A stretch of DNA of 64,000 nucleotides from Pyropia yezoensis (taxonomy: Eukaryota > Rhodophyta > Bangiophyceae > Bangiales > Bangiaceae). Within the stretch, counting starts at the first letter, position 1. Every line of letters begins with the position of its first letter. The position numbers and the translations under genes are program-made. Positions 31,143 to 41,786 of the stretch are shown here, one piece after another. The notes under the pieces are model-generated. The model was given only the letters and a program-made list of their open reading frames with translations, did no database searches and was not told the DNA's origin. The stretch spans positions 6,810,375-6,874,374 of the forward strand of contig CM020619.1 in NCBI GenBank assembly GCA_009829735.1, given 5' to 3'.

Positions 31143-32297
31143 GGTGGTGGGCCCGCGCTGGTAGGTGGGTTTGTCTGTAGGGTGGTGTGTTGTATATATG
31201 ACTATGTACTGTACAGGTCAAAAACGGTTTGCCGTTCCGGCGTCTCTACCTGCAGTTGAGTGTGAAACCCAACCCTCACCCTACACCTACAGTTGAACGT
31301 GGACGGGGACGTCCTGCGCCGCTTGCGCTCGCAGGAGCACACACCGCCGTCCCGCCCCTGCCACCCGAATCTCCCGTTGCCGCTGCGCAAGACAGATGGT
31401 GAGGAGCGGCACTCTTGGGGGGGGGGTGGGGGAGGGAGGTGGAGAGACTCTGGCGACTGGTGCCCGCGGCGTGGGGCAGACTCGCGTGGTGGTGGGCGTG
31501 GCAGCGGAAAGGACGCCAGGGACGGCTGTCGAGCGGGCGGTGACGCCCACCACCAGCGGGGGAGGCTACCGTGGAGGTGGCGGTGGTGGTGAACGCAGCG
31601 GCGCCGACAACTTGCGCGAGAGAGAGAGAGAGTGATAGACAGAGAGTGGGGGGGGGGGGGGGGGGATGGGGGGGCGTGCGCGACGACGGTGTTTCACCCC
31701 CCTCTCCACGACCATCCCTCTCCCCTTTGCTGCCACCACGCCGGCACGGGGGGGCACCCGTTGCGCCGGCCACCCCTGCGGGGTGTGGCGTGGAGCAGCC
31801 CCCGCCCCCCCCCCCCGACTACCACCAGTCCCCGCGCGCGCGTGTCGGCAAACCTCGAACGCGTCTGCAAACGCCGAGGAGGGGGCGGCGGCCGCGTTGA
31901 GTGCGGTCGGGACGCGAAACGCCTCTAAGCTCTCCACTGGGTGTTATTGGTGCCCCGTGTCCCTGGGAAACGGTGTACATGTACACACAGCGGTCCAGGG
32001 CACTGCGCACCTCTGTGACCTTTGGTCGCTGGTCTCTTGGCCCTTCCCGCACCCCATTGCACAGTTTCGTGTGGCTCCTTCCCAACCGCTCTGACTCTCT
32101 GCGTGAAGACTTTGAGAGGGCGCGGGGGGGGGGAGGCGGGGAGGGAAAGGCGGGGAAGGAGGGGGGCAACAACGGGTGTGGGGGTAGCCAATACAGCCAA
32201 CAAAGAGAAAAGGGGGGGGGGGATGACAGTCTGCGTATTACTGAGGCGCCTCACCCCCACCCCCAAACGGTGCCTCACACCCGCCCTCGGTGGCGCG
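31143..32297. other. 1.15 kb spacer, simple-sequence rich
   Basis: Convergent 3' region between the putative regulator and the lipase gene. It contains TATATATGA near 31192, a GA run at 31618-31633, a G17 run near 31650 and further G runs at 32127 and 32211. No gene recognised. Confidence 0.45.
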
Positions 32298-35200
32298 TCA
32301 CCCCACCCCCGGGGGCGCCCCCCGCGCCGCCGCCGCCGCCGTATAGGCGGCGGCCGTCTCCAGCGGCGGCAGCGGCCGCAGGCGCGCCGCCCGCCGAGGC
32401 GACGCGGCCACCGCCGCCTCCCGCGCGGCGGCGCGTGCCGCCCCCACCAGCCGCGCCCACCGGCCGAGCACGGGGGCGGGGACGGCGGGGCGCGCGGCGG
32501 CTGCGGCGGCCGGCCGCCCCGCCAGCCGCCGCCACCAGCACCGCCGCCGCCGTCGCCCGTCGGCCACCACCGCAGCGCGGAGGGGGGTGGCGCCGGCGGC
32601 GCCGGCGCCGAGGCGGGCGGCCAGCCCCACCCGCGGCGCCGCGTCCACGTCCGCGTCCCAGGTGAGGCACGGCAGGCGGAAGCGCGGCGGCCGGGGGGGC
32701 CCCAGCAGGCCCACCGACGGGGGCGGAAGGGTCCACCGCCAAAAGAGGCGCCGCCGGGCGGAGCGGCCGCCCCAGCGCGCCACCCCCACCGCCGACAGCG
32801 CCAGCATGTACGCGCCGCGGCTGTGGGCGGCCAGGCTGGACGGGCCCCCGTGGAGGGCCACCCCCGCCACCGCCAGGGGGTCGATAAACAGGTCGCCGCC
32901 CAGGTCCAGCAGCACCGCCGTGCCCGCGTGCGCGTAGGGCCGCCAAAAGGGGACGGTCGTGATCACATCCCGGGCGACCATGCAGCGCCAGTGGATGGGG
33001 ACGAGGCTGTTCAGGAGCGCCGCCCACGTCGAGTCGCCCACCTTTGGCGCCCCAAAGGTGGTTACCCCCAGCCACGGAGGGCGGGGGGGGGCCGCGGGGG
33101 GGGGGCGCCGCCGGAGGGCCAGCGAAGCGAGAAGAGTGCGCTCCCACCCTTCGCTGCCAGTGCCTCCCAAGCCCCAGCTGCTGCTGGCGCTGGGGCCCAC
33201 GCTGTCGGTGGGGCCACCGCTAACGCCGGCGGCGGCGGCGGCGCCACCGGGGCGGGCCGAGCGACGGCCCACGACGGCAATCACCGCCGCAGTCATTCGG
33301 CGGAGCGGCACGTCAAGGCCGTCAGTGGTAGAGGGGGCCCCACTCCCCCCCGACCGCAGGCTGTCGACAGAGGACCACGGTGGCAGCGGCCGTGGCGGGG
33401 AGGGCGGCCGCGTCAACGGTTGGGACCCAACGCCAGACGCACACCCTGACGGCGCCGCCGCCTGCCCCCGTTGCTCCACGGCGGAACCCGCCCCCCGCCC
33501 GTTGGCCAGCCCGGTGGCAGCATCTAGGATGGCAAGGTCCGCGGCGGCCAGGCAGGCGAGCGCGCCCCCCAGGGAGTGTCCCGTCAGGTGCCAGGGGAGG
33601 TGCGGGTGGGCGGCACGGAGGGAGAGAAAGTGGGCACGCACCTCGTCACGTACCGCCGCGTAGGCGGTGGAAAAGCCGGCGTGCACACGGGCAGCCGCCC
33701 ACTGGCGGGGGCGGTCGGCCACGTCGGGCGCCGCCCCTGTCGTGGCCGTAGGGGCCGGTAGAGGCCGCACGGGCACGGCGGCCTCAACGTCCCGAGCACC
33801 ACCGGAAGCGCGGGCACCGGTGGGTGCACCCGCTGCCGCGAGGGGGGGGTTGGTGGGACCCCCCGCCGCCTCGTCGGCGGCAGCCTTGGCAGCGGCCGCT
33901 GCAGCGGCGGCGGCTGCCTCGAGCGCCACCCCCGAGTCCATCCCCAGGGCCGCCCCCAGCGGCACCAGCGCCGCCGTCGCGTCCGTCCGCACATTCGCCA
34001 CGCTGGCGGTCCCCCGAAACGAGATGACCAGTCGGTCCGGGAGGGCCACAAAGAGCACGTACGTGTCCGTGCCCGGGTGAAAGATGCGGGCCACCGACAC
34101 AAGGGGCTCTGGGCACCGCCACGCAACGGAGGGGTGGAGGTAGGGCGTCGGCGGGGGAGGGAGGGTGTAGGCCAGCCAGGCCATATTTAGCAGCTTGGCG
34201 GCGGTGGTGAGGGTAAACGTCCCGGGGTGGAGGACCACCCGCCGTTGGGTGGGGGGGAGGACGGGGGGGGCAACTGCCACAGGCGGACGGCCGGGAAGGC
34301 GACGGCCGGGCCCTCGGCCGCCGTGCCCTGCGAGCCTGTCGTCACGCCCGTGTGGAAAGAGGTAGTCAAAATCCTCGCGTAGCCGCGTGCGGTAGGCCGG
34401 CGGTCGCGCCAGGGCGCCCGAGAGGGACGTCCCCTCTCCCCTTCTCCAGCCCGAGCCGAGTGACCTGTCTTCAGAGCTGGCGTCCTCCGCCCAGTCGCCG
34501 ACGCCCCCAAAGCTGCTATGGCTGCTGTCTGACCCCCCCCCCCAGTCGCCGCCCCTCGCCATGTCCTTGGTAGCGACGGGGCGAGGCGGGCGCGAAAAGA
34601 CTGCGCGCAGCGAGATCACATGGGGGGGCATGGCCAGCACCGCCTCAACCACCGCGTACGTGGCGACGAGCAGCCGAAACGGCGCCTCATGGCCGAGGCC
34701 CTCAACGAGGGGCAGCAGCAACCCAAAACGCTGACTGAGCATAAGCAGCCCAATGGGCGGCGCCACGGCGGTCAGGAGGACGCACAGGAACGAGGCGGCG
34801 GCCATGCGGGTGGCGTGGAGGAGGAAGAACCGGTGGGCGACTCGTTTGGAGCGCGTACGCGCAAAGGAGGCGCGGCGGAGGGTAGCTCCCGTCATCGCCG
34901 TCTCCCAAAGGAAGACGCCGACCAGCAGGGCCTCGTACGCCAGCACTCCCAGCGCGACGCCCAGCGCCCGCGGCTCTTCACGCAGCGGCACCGCCACCGC
35001 CAGACGGAGGAGGTAGGCCACACTCGCTACGGGAAAGACACTAAAAATGACCTTGGGGTAGGAGAGGGCGAAGAAGGCGGCCGCTCGCGCGGCCACGTGG
35101 CCAACCAGCAGCACCGTGCGGGGGCCGTAAAAGGAGAGCCGCTGGCGGGAGCCGTGGAGCTTGCGGTGGGAAGCCACCGACGTGGACCCGTACCAGAGGA

Positions 35201-36425
35201 CGAAGGCTGCAAACGCCAACCCCCCCATGGAGATAATGGCTTGCAGCACCGGGTTATCAGTGGCAGAGGAGTCATTCCCGCTGTCCTCCACAGTGCCTCC
35301 CTTCTCAAACGTTGCAAAGTCCCGGAAGAAGGACATGCCCTCCACCTCTGCAAACGGCACCGCGTGGATGGCGGCCGCCCAAAGGAGGACGAGAGTCCAC
35401 GTCTGCTCATCCGCCCGGCGCGCAGCCGGCACTGCCCAGACGTGGTAGGAGAGGGCCACGGCGGCCGCCACCGTAGCGGCGCATGCGGTGGCACCCAGGG
35501 CCACGTGGAAGACCACCACCGCGCCGGGGAAGAGGGTGACAGTGACGGTCCCGCTCGTGAAGAAGGCCGGCCATGTCACCGAGTAGATGTGGCTCACAAT
35601 GATGAGCACCACCGTGTAAATGACGGCAGCGGCATAGGCAACGGTCGCCACCTTGAGGAGCCGCGCCAGCGCCGCCGAGCTCAGCGTCTCCAACAACGTC
35701 CGGGGGGCGGCCGAGTCGCCCCCGCGCAGGCGCGTCTGGTCATCAGGGAGGTCCGTATCCTCATCGGCAGACGACCACGCATCGTCAGCGGCAGCGTCGG
35801 CAGCGTCCATGGCAGCAGCGTCAGCCGCAGGGTCAGCCGCAGCGTCGGCGGTGGGGCTGGCCGCAGGGCCGGCGGCAGCGTTGGCGGTAGCGTCGGCGGC
35901 AGCGTCCGCGGCAGCGTCGGCGGCAGGGGCCGTGGTGCCGCCGCCCCCGTCGCCGCTGCCGTCGCCAACATTGTCAATGGCTGCTGGAGCAGACGTCGGG
36001 GGCCCGTCGGGAGCGCCGGGGCACGTCCCCCCTCCCCGCCCCCCCGCCCCCCCCCGCCCCCCGTTGCCACCACTCTCCCCCCCACCGCCACCGCTGTCGT
36101 GCGCGGGAGCCCCCCCCCCCTGGCCGCCAGTGGCGTGCACAAAAGTGTCGATAAAGAGAAGAGCGTCTGTGGGCGTACGGGCGTCCCTGTGGTCGTGGGC
36201 GGTGCCCCCACTCGCCGCCCCCTGCGCCCCGGTGGCCGTCCACTCGTCGCCCCCCCCACCCCCCCCCTCGCCCCCGCTGGCGGCAGAGGCGGCGCCCACG
36301 GCGGCCACCACCTCGGCCGCCACAGCCGCGTCCCCCCCTGTCCCTGCCGTGGCCGCCGCGCCGCCGCGCGTGATGGCCGCAACGGGCGGCGCCGTGGCCG
36401 CCCGCAGGAAGCGGCTCAGCGGCAT
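32298..36425 (-). CDS. Class-3 lipase with N-terminal multi-pass membrane domain (diacylglycerol-lipase-like)
   Basis: 1375 aa from the ATG at 36425 (MPLSRFLRAAT); the frame is open further upstream but that part is low-complexity. After a long Ala/Asp-rich region, hydrophobic helices begin near residue 260 (VAYAAAVIYTVVLIIVSHIY) and continue to about 600, so the protein is probably an integral membrane enzyme. The lipase domain follows: LVISFRGTASVANVRTDATA, then the nucleophile elbow LTGHSLGGALACLAAADLAI with Ser near 950, VTTFGAPKVGDSTW, a likely catalytic Asp in DLFIDPLAV near 1180 and His in AAHSRGAYML near 1203. All three triad positions are present. It would hydrolyse acyl-glycerols or related lipids. 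Large insertions separate the strands. Membrane helices plus Lipase_3 is the layout of DAG lipases; substrate is not determined. Confidence 0.88.
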   Translation of the reverse strand: MPLSRFLRAATAPPVAAITRGGAAATAGTGGDAAVAAEVVAAVGAASAASGGEGGGGGGDEWTATGAQGAASGGTAHDHRDARTPTDALLFIDTFVHATGGQGGGAPAHDSGGGGGESGGNGGRGGAGGRGGGTCPGAPDGPPTSAPAAIDNVGDGSGDGGGGTTAPAADAAADAAADATANAAAGPAASPTADAAADPAADAAAMDAADAAADDAWSSADEDTDLPDDQTRLRGGDSAAPRTLLETLSSAALARLLKVATVAYAAAVIYTVVLIIVSHIYSVTWPAFFTSGTVTVTLFPGAVVVFHVALGATACAATVAAAVALSYHVWAVPAARRADEQTWTLVLLWAAAIHAVPFAEVEGMSFFRDFATFEKGGTVEDSGNDSSATDNPVLQAIISMGGLAFAAFVLWYGSTSVASHRKLHGSRQRLSFYGPRTVLLVGHVAARAAAFFALSYPKVIFSVFPVASVAYLLRLAVAVPLREEPRALGVALGVLAYEALLVGVFLWETAMTGATLRRASFARTRSKRVAHRFFLLHATRMAAASFLCVLLTAVAPPIGLLMLSQRFGLLLPLVEGLGHEAPFRLLVATYAVVEAVLAMPPHVISLRAVFSRPPRPVATKDMARGGDWGGGSDSSHSSFGGVGDWAEDASSEDRSLGSGWRRGEGTSLSGALARPPAYRTRLREDFDYLFPHGRDDRLAGHGGRGPGRRLPGRPPVAVAPPVLPPTQRRVVLHPGTFTLTTAAKLLNMAWLAYTLPPPPTPYLHPSVAWRCPEPLVSVARIFHPGTDTYVLFVALPDRLVISFRGTASVANVRTDATAALVPLGAALGMDSGVALEAAAAAAAAAAKAAADEAAGGPTNPPLAAAGAPTGARASGGARDVEAAVPVRPLPAPTATTGAAPDVADRPRQWAAARVHAGFSTAYAAVRDEVRAHFLSLRAAHPHLPWHLTGHSLGGALACLAAADLAILDAATGLANGRGAGSAVEQRGQAAAPSGCASGVGSQPLTRPPSPPRPLPPWSSVDSLRSGGSGAPSTTDGLDVPLRRMTAAVIAVVGRRSARPGGAAAAAGVSGGPTDSVGPSASSSWGLGGTGSEGWERTLLASLALRRRPPPAAPPRPPWLGVTTFGAPKVGDSTWAALLNSLVPIHWRCMVARDVITTVPFWRPYAHAGTAVLLDLGGDLFIDPLAVAGVALHGGPSSLAAHSRGAYMLALSAVGVARWGGRSARRRLFWRWTLPPPSVGLLGPPRPPRFRLPCLTWDADVDAAPRVGLAARLGAGAAGATPLRAAVVADGRRRRRCWWRRLAGRPAAAAAARPAVPAPVLGRWARLVGAARAAAREAAVAASPRRAARLRPLPPLETAAAYTAAAAARGAPPGVG

Positions 36426-37035
36426 GGGCGTTCGCCAGAGGGGGGGGGGGGGGAGGGGGCGGGAAGGGGGGAAGGCGGGGGGTGGGAGTGAGCCAGGGGG
36501 GTGGGGGGGGGGGGGGGCAGAAGCGCGGCCGTCGTCAGCTGGAGGGGTGCTGACGATGATGATGCGTAGGGGGGAGGGCGGACGGCAACGCCCACCCACG
36601 TCGGCGGCGGGAGCGGAGGCACCGCGGCTCCTCCTCCCCCACTCCGCGCCCGGAGTGTGGGTACCGCGCCCGGAGTGTGGGTAGGGCGACTGTCTGGACC
36701 CGCACCTTGACCGTGCCAGGCCTCTTCCTCGCGAGACTGCAGCAGGTGCTAGTACAGAGCGTCCTGGGTCATATGCGGGGGTCATCCAAGAAGGTAGCCC
36801 TCTTCAATGCGGACAAACGACAAGGATTGTGAGGCCGGTGTCGTTGTCGAAGCGGATTTCCAAGAATAGTTACAATCAAATTGAGACAGAGTCGAGAGAA
36901 GTTGGCCTTTTCTCGGCAATTTTGGGGACGACCCTTGGTCAAGTCCGAACCGGCATCCGCCAGTCTGAGGGAGGTGACCATGTCTTGCACACAAAGAACC
37001 AACACCTTAGCGGCATACCATCCCTCGAAGCAGAC

Positions 37036-38957
37036 TCACTCGTCATCCCCTTCCTCGCTCAACACCACCATGTCCACTGTGGCACCAATGGCCTCACAGT
37101 CGTCCTCTGCATTCAACCACAGTCTCGCCGCCTCCTCTCTGCCAGCGTGGCTAACCCTATCAAACTCGTCTGCCAGAGAGGTGTTTGCCATAAGGGAGAT
37201 GATGTCAGAGACATCCATGTGCACGTTGTCAAATGCAGGCGCAATACCGTGCACGGTACGCCGCGCCTCTGCCACAGTTTCTACTGGCAGCACGTTGGCC
37301 TTCAGCCAGCAATTGGCCAAGTGCTCGGTGGGAATGGCCCACCACTCCTCGTCGATGATTCTTGCGGCGTCGAGCAAGTGGGCCTGGCCTCCTTGCTCGA
37401 GCCCACCCCCACGTGGCACGACGGCGGGTGGGCCTGCCGACGCCATGAGATCGTTGAGCTTTTGGACCACGTGCTGCAAAAGACGAAACTTGTACCGACG
37501 CTTCAGCGCCGCGGTGACCCCTGCGTCAAGCGGCTGGTACAATGCCGTGGTATTTGGTGGTAGTTCAATGATGGTCACTTGTGGGTCCGAAATATCCCCG
37601 TGACAGCCAAGGTTGTCCATAATCAAGAAGACGTGGCTCCTTGTCCGACGCTTGATGGCTGGGAGGAAGACCTCTTGAAACCAACTTTGGAAGACATTCG
37701 TGTCCGTCCATGCCGACTTCTGGGAAAAGTAAGGCAGAGGGCACCGGTTACCACCCCCAGTGAAGCACAATGGCTGAACAGCTTTATCAATCATAGGAAC
37801 CGGCAGCTTGTGCGTCCCGTTGGAGTTACAGCACAGCGTCAGCGTCACACGATCCTTGCTCTTCATCGCCTTGGACCTCCTCTCGAGACGTCGGTCTGCC
37901 GACGGCACATAGGACCGGGAAGGGAGACAGCGGTACAGCAGACCCGTCTCGTCCACGTTGTAGACGAAATCTGGGTCCACTCCTTCCAGTTGACGGCGAA
38001 TCTCGGCCATCCTCGTTGCCGCCTCTTCTACGTCGGCAGATGCGCCAGACCCGTGAGGCGCCACGTTGGTCCAGCCATTCCGTCTGGCCCATCCCTGAAT
38101 GTAGCCATTCGAAGCAGAGAAGTTGGTAACACCGAGAGAGCTCGCAATTTCCAAAGCCTTGCATCTCAGAATAGCCTGGGAAAGCGGCACACGCTTGCGG
38201 CCGCGATCCCGCAGAGCCGTGCACCAGGCTAACAGCTGTGCATCAACAGCAGGGTATGCGTCGGCCTTCGCTGTCACCTGGGTCGCAGGCGCGCCGGCTT
38301 CTGCTCTCGCGACAAGCACTGTCCGCTGTTGGTAGATCTTTACCAGGGCGCTCTGGGAGTAGCGCCGTCCCAACTGGTCGTGGATGAACGGCCACGCCTT
38401 GCCGGCTGCTCTCCACTGATTCGAAGCTTGGTCTCGAGAGTGATAGAAGATCTTTTACGTCTACCCTCCGCTACGTCTCGCACCGGCGCTCGGGAAGAAG
38501 GAGGTGATGACAACACGGCGTGCGCAGTGATCGCTGCAGCACGAGCAGCCTGCCGCACACCGTCAGACAGGTTCGCCGATGCGTCCGGGTTGTGGTGCAA
38601 CAGTGAGGCCTCCGCGGCCGCCGCCGCAACTCGAACGACTCTTGCGATTCCCGCCGACGCTGGTCCGCTGGTGCCGACACTTGGCACGTGCTCCGGGCCG
38701 CCCGATGACAAAGGCGCGGCCATGCCGGCTGCACCCGTCGATGATCCGTCCAATCCGCCTCCCTGGCCCGTCGCGCCACCAGGCGCGGAGGCCATCAAGT
38801 GGGAGATATGGTCGCCCGACGAAAGAGGGTGGGGGGAAGTCTCGTGATGGTGGCGGATCGTAGGAATCGACGCCTGCCCGGATGAAATATCTGCAGTGGA
38901 AGCACACGAGATTGGATGAGGAAGAAAGCAGCGCCCGTGCAGACAAACGGAGCACAC
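37036..38957 (-). pseudogene. Tigger/pogo-like transposase with one frameshift
   Basis: The N-terminal frame (38957 to about 38420) has an Ala-rich leader like the first element and the HTH start RRKRSSITLETKLRI. The reading then continues in another frame with NQWRAAGKAWPFIHDQLGRR and SQSALVKIYQQR, so one base has been gained or lost near 38420. The remainder to 37036 is intact: VPLSQAILRCKALEIASSLG (CENP-B-like), YNVDETGLLYRC (first Asp), PYFSQKSAWTD, FLIMDNLGCHGD (second Asp), PPNTTALYQPLDAGVTAAL, then LDAARIIDEEWWAIPTEHLA and a C-terminus ending in an acidic LSEEGDDE. No long insertion is present, which makes it a useful template for the interrupted copy. It would bind the element ends and cut and paste DNA. 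Confidence 0.82.
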
Positions 38958-39176
38958 GAGGCGCGCGATCGCGAGGGAGGTGGAACGGCACGGTTACTGG
39001 GGTGGTCGGACGCAGGAGCCGTGGTACGGGCGGCGGACTGACGTTCCTGTGTGACCACATCGGCAATTGGTTCTGGTCACAGGAGGTATGTTTCGGGGCG
39101 TGTGCCAGAGTTCTTGCTTCGTAGCAAATTATGTCCATAAGTGCGGATCTTCTTGGTCGGGCCCTCGTGCGAGTGC

Positions 39177-39211
39177 GGCTGGACTATATACGGCCCGTAT
39201 ATAACCCAGCC
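39177..39211. repeat. Subterminal hairpin of the second Tigger-like element
   Basis: GGCTGG … TATATACGG-C-CCGTATATA … CCAGCC: an inner near-perfect palindrome inside outer 6-bp arms. Its position near the element's right end parallels the hairpin at 28684-28718. Confidence 0.7.
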
Positions 39212-39374
39212 AGATAAAAGCCCATAACTACAGTACATACTGAAGCAGGATCCCCTCGCACGGCCTTGGGTCACCTGTCGTCGGCTCCTCTTCCCGAGGT
39301 ACAGCATTTTCTATTCTGGTCAACTCACGGAGAAAACTACCATACTCTGGAGGGCGGCGGATGCACCCACTGTA

Positions 39375-40290
39375 CAGTCACGACCCGGTTATATGGCACC
39401 CTTGCGCACTATGTAGCCCCCCTTCCAGCGATGTAGAGTCCTTGCGCCGGGGCCCAAGAAACGCCGTGTGTCCCCGTCTGACTGGCGATGGTTCTCGCTT
39501 CGACGGCGATCACAGGTACTGTCGATCGCGTGAATCTGACGCGGACCGGACTGCTAGCTTTCGGACGACCGCACCGAGACGTATCCAATTCTGTATTTTA
39601 GACGCAGTCGCAGAAGGGCCGGGACGTCGTCCACAAAGCAGTCTTGGCAGAACCGCCCAGCAACTCGAGCAGTGAATAATGGGGAACACCCACGCTCCAC
39701 CTGCCCAAGCGCGGCAGCATCTTGTAATTCTGGACCCCTCTGTTGCTGCGCCTTCTTGGCAGCTGGGACTCGTGTACACACGCACGAGGGAAGCGGCAAA
39801 AAGAAGAGAAATGAGTCACTCATTGTCGCTGCCGGGCGATGCACCGCCGTCACTGCCACCTTCGACAACTCTCCTACAACTTCAGTCACATTCGTGTCTA
39901 CCGTCGCAGCCATCACCCCCTCTTCGTCCTCACTTGTCAGCGAGCCCTCCACAGCCAGCTCCGTTCTGGACACCGGGGTGTCCCTAAACACTTGCTCAAA
40001 GCAGATACCGCAGATGTTACGCATGCGCATGTAAATGCCGTGAGGGATCGTAAACTGCTAAATTGCGCCATTGCGGGTGGCACATGTGGGCGGAGAAGCG
40101 CCCAAGAAGCCCCGTATGGTCCCCCCAATCGTACCGCCAGGCTCTTCCTGTAATATAATTACATCAATTTGTGCAGTGTGACGGACGATCGTTTGGAGAG
40201 GCGATCGACTCCTGCGAGAACGGCCGCAACGATACTCCCAGTTATACGGCAGGGTGCCATAAATCTAGGAGTCATATAACCCTGCGAGCT
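39375..40290 (-). mobile_element. Deletion derivative of the first Tigger-like family
   Basis: TA-CAGTCACGACCCGGT at 39373 matches the left end of the 24108-28741 element with one change in 15, and similarity continues (ATATGGCACCCTTGCGC, TTCCAGCGATG). At the right, GATCGTTTGGAGAGGCGATC and CTCCCAGTTATACGGC match 28640-28700, but the terminal repeat itself is missing. Only about 0.9 kb remains, including a relic of the transposase C-terminus. Confidence 0.75.
39554..40030 (-). pseudogene. Relic of Tigger-like transposase C-terminus
   Basis: The stretch AVEGSLTSEDEEGVMAATVD corresponds to AVEDWLTREDDEGVRAATVD in the 4.6-kb element, followed in both by a hydrophobic FLFF/FSFF segment. The catalytic domain is absent, so the copy cannot move by itself. 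Confidence 0.65.
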
Positions 40291-40487
40291 CCCAGCCCGC
40301 GGTTGGCTCATGGCCTTGTTGTCACTCTGTTGCTCTTGTCTCCATGAGACCAAAGTCGGGGAACTGCAATACATGTACCTCCTGTACAGTAAATACACGA
40401 GCGGCAGCTGCCTCACGGTGGGGGCACCCACCCAGCCGAGCAGTGCTGAGCTGTGCGCACTACCCAGGGGCTTACACCCCGCGGGAA

Positions 40488-41102
40488 ATGGGAGGCCACT
40501 TGATGCGTCCACCGTCAGCCGCGCCGCACCTTGGGCCGACAGCCGTGCCGGAGGTGGACCCGCGTCCCACCCACGAGCGTGGGCCCGGCCCCTTTGGGGA
40601 GGTCGTGCCGCTCCTGAACCAGGAGTGGCCGTACCCCCACCCGCGACCGTGTCTGGCCACGACGCGTTGGGCGTCTCTGGACCCGCGGCGTATTGCCAAG
40701 GTGTGGCGGAATTTTCGCCTGTTCTACCCAGACCTTCTTGAGGTCCCGTTGGCTGAAGCCACCGACTACCCCTGCCTTCGTTTTGCGGAGGAGTGGAAGC
40801 TGCGTCGGGAGCTGCAGGACATTGTCGACCGGCCGCCTTTGGCGGTGGAAATGGCCCGCAAGGCGGGTCTGGAATACTACCCAGGCTCGCCCCCCGTTCC
40901 GGGGGTTGACGACCCTGGCTTTTTCCTGCGCCCCGCCTTGGCGGAGCGGCGCTTCCGTGTAATTCATGGCGTTATCGCCAAGGAGGAGCAGAAGGAGGTG
41001 GAGGCCTTCTCCGTCCCCGACCGTATTAAGTACTTCCCTGTGAGGAACCACCCACAATTGGGCAGCCCTCAACGTACTCGTGATTGTGTCAGCGACCCGT
41101 GA
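40488..41102 (+). CDS. Hypothetical protein, no recognised family
   Basis: 204 aa from the ATG at 40488 (MGGHLMRPPS); the frame is open from 40344, giving 252 aa. The composition is that of a normal globular protein rather than the low-complexity style of the host genes: WASLDPRRIAKVWRNFRLFY, TDYPCLRFAEEWKLRRELQD, PGFFLRPALAERRFRVIHGV, SVPDRIKYFPVRNHPQLG. No signal peptide, membrane helix or metal site is visible. It sits between a transposon relic and an LTR element, so it could be a captured or mobile-element gene, or an exon of a host gene. I do not recognise it. Confidence 0.4.
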   Translation: MGGHLMRPPSAAPHLGPTAVPEVDPRPTHERGPGPFGEVVPLLNQEWPYPHPRPCLATTRWASLDPRRIAKVWRNFRLFYPDLLEVPLAEATDYPCLRFAEEWKLRRELQDIVDRPPLAVEMARKAGLEYYPGSPPVPGVDDPGFFLRPALAERRFRVIHGVIAKEEQKEVEAFSVPDRIKYFPVRNHPQLGSPQRTRDCVSDP

Positions 41103-41786
41103 AAACCAATAGGGCGAAAGGTTGCGGGGAAGAGGATGGAGAGGGTGGCAGTGGTGGGTCTGGGGAAGAAGACGGCGCGACGTCGGTGGTGATCGAGGGG
41201 GGTTCAAAGGGTTAAGGTCGTCTTTGGCCTGTGTCTGTGGTTGCCCATCCGGTCTCCCCCGGTGGCACCGACACCCACGCACTATGTACTCGCGTCGGGG
41301 CACCCGAGGTGCCCCAAAGCATGCGTTTCCCCGTCGAGCCGCCGGTAGGCACAAGACGGCCCAAAAACAAAGCATGGCTCACAAAACAAAGCATGGGCGG
41401 GCGTGCGCACTAAAGAAGTGCAGCCCCAGTTTGCCCCAAACGAAGGGGTCCGGCGTGTGGCGCCTAGTGCGCCGTCCCAGCCGGCCCCCGATGCCAGTCG
41501 GTCCGAAAGTTCGAGAGGCGTGTAAGCACGGTTCGGTCGAGTCGACCGAGTCGGCCTGCCGGCTAACCAGTCACATCGCTGCAATGCTGCAGCGAGGACG
41601 TTCTAACGGACTCGCCAGCTGTGGCAGATGTGGCTCGATTTAGGTGCTGACGGTGGCGCCTTTCGACAGGCCATGATGGGTTGTCGATGGCTGCTGTCGT
41701 GCGGCCAGTAGACACCGTGAGACAGCGGCTGACTGTTCTTGAGTCTGGAAGGTACACCGCGTCATGCCCCACAATACAAGGCATTG
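41103..41786. other. Spacer before the Ty3/gypsy element
   Basis: About 680 bp with no supported gene. ACAAAGCATGG is repeated at short distance (41371 and 41385), and GGTCGAGTCGACC near 41533 is a palindrome. Confidence 0.4.

Larger units (their letters stand above)
36754..39235 (-). mobile_element. Second Tigger-like DNA transposon, diverged; ends uncertain
   Basis: Holds a transposase homologous to that at 24368-28169. Subterminal TGGGTCATATGCGGGGG (36765-36781) resembles the inverse of 39192-39208 (13 of 17 positions by eye), and a hairpin lies near the right end, as in the first element. Clean CAGT termini with TA on both sides were not found, so the limits are approximate. Confidence 0.5.

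Noticed and set aside
34620-36491. 623-codon plus-strand ORF opposite the lipase
   Set aside because: Gln/Arg/His-rich antisense shadow of a well-supported lipase gene. Not comparable with the gypsy antisense ORFs, which do not overlap pol.
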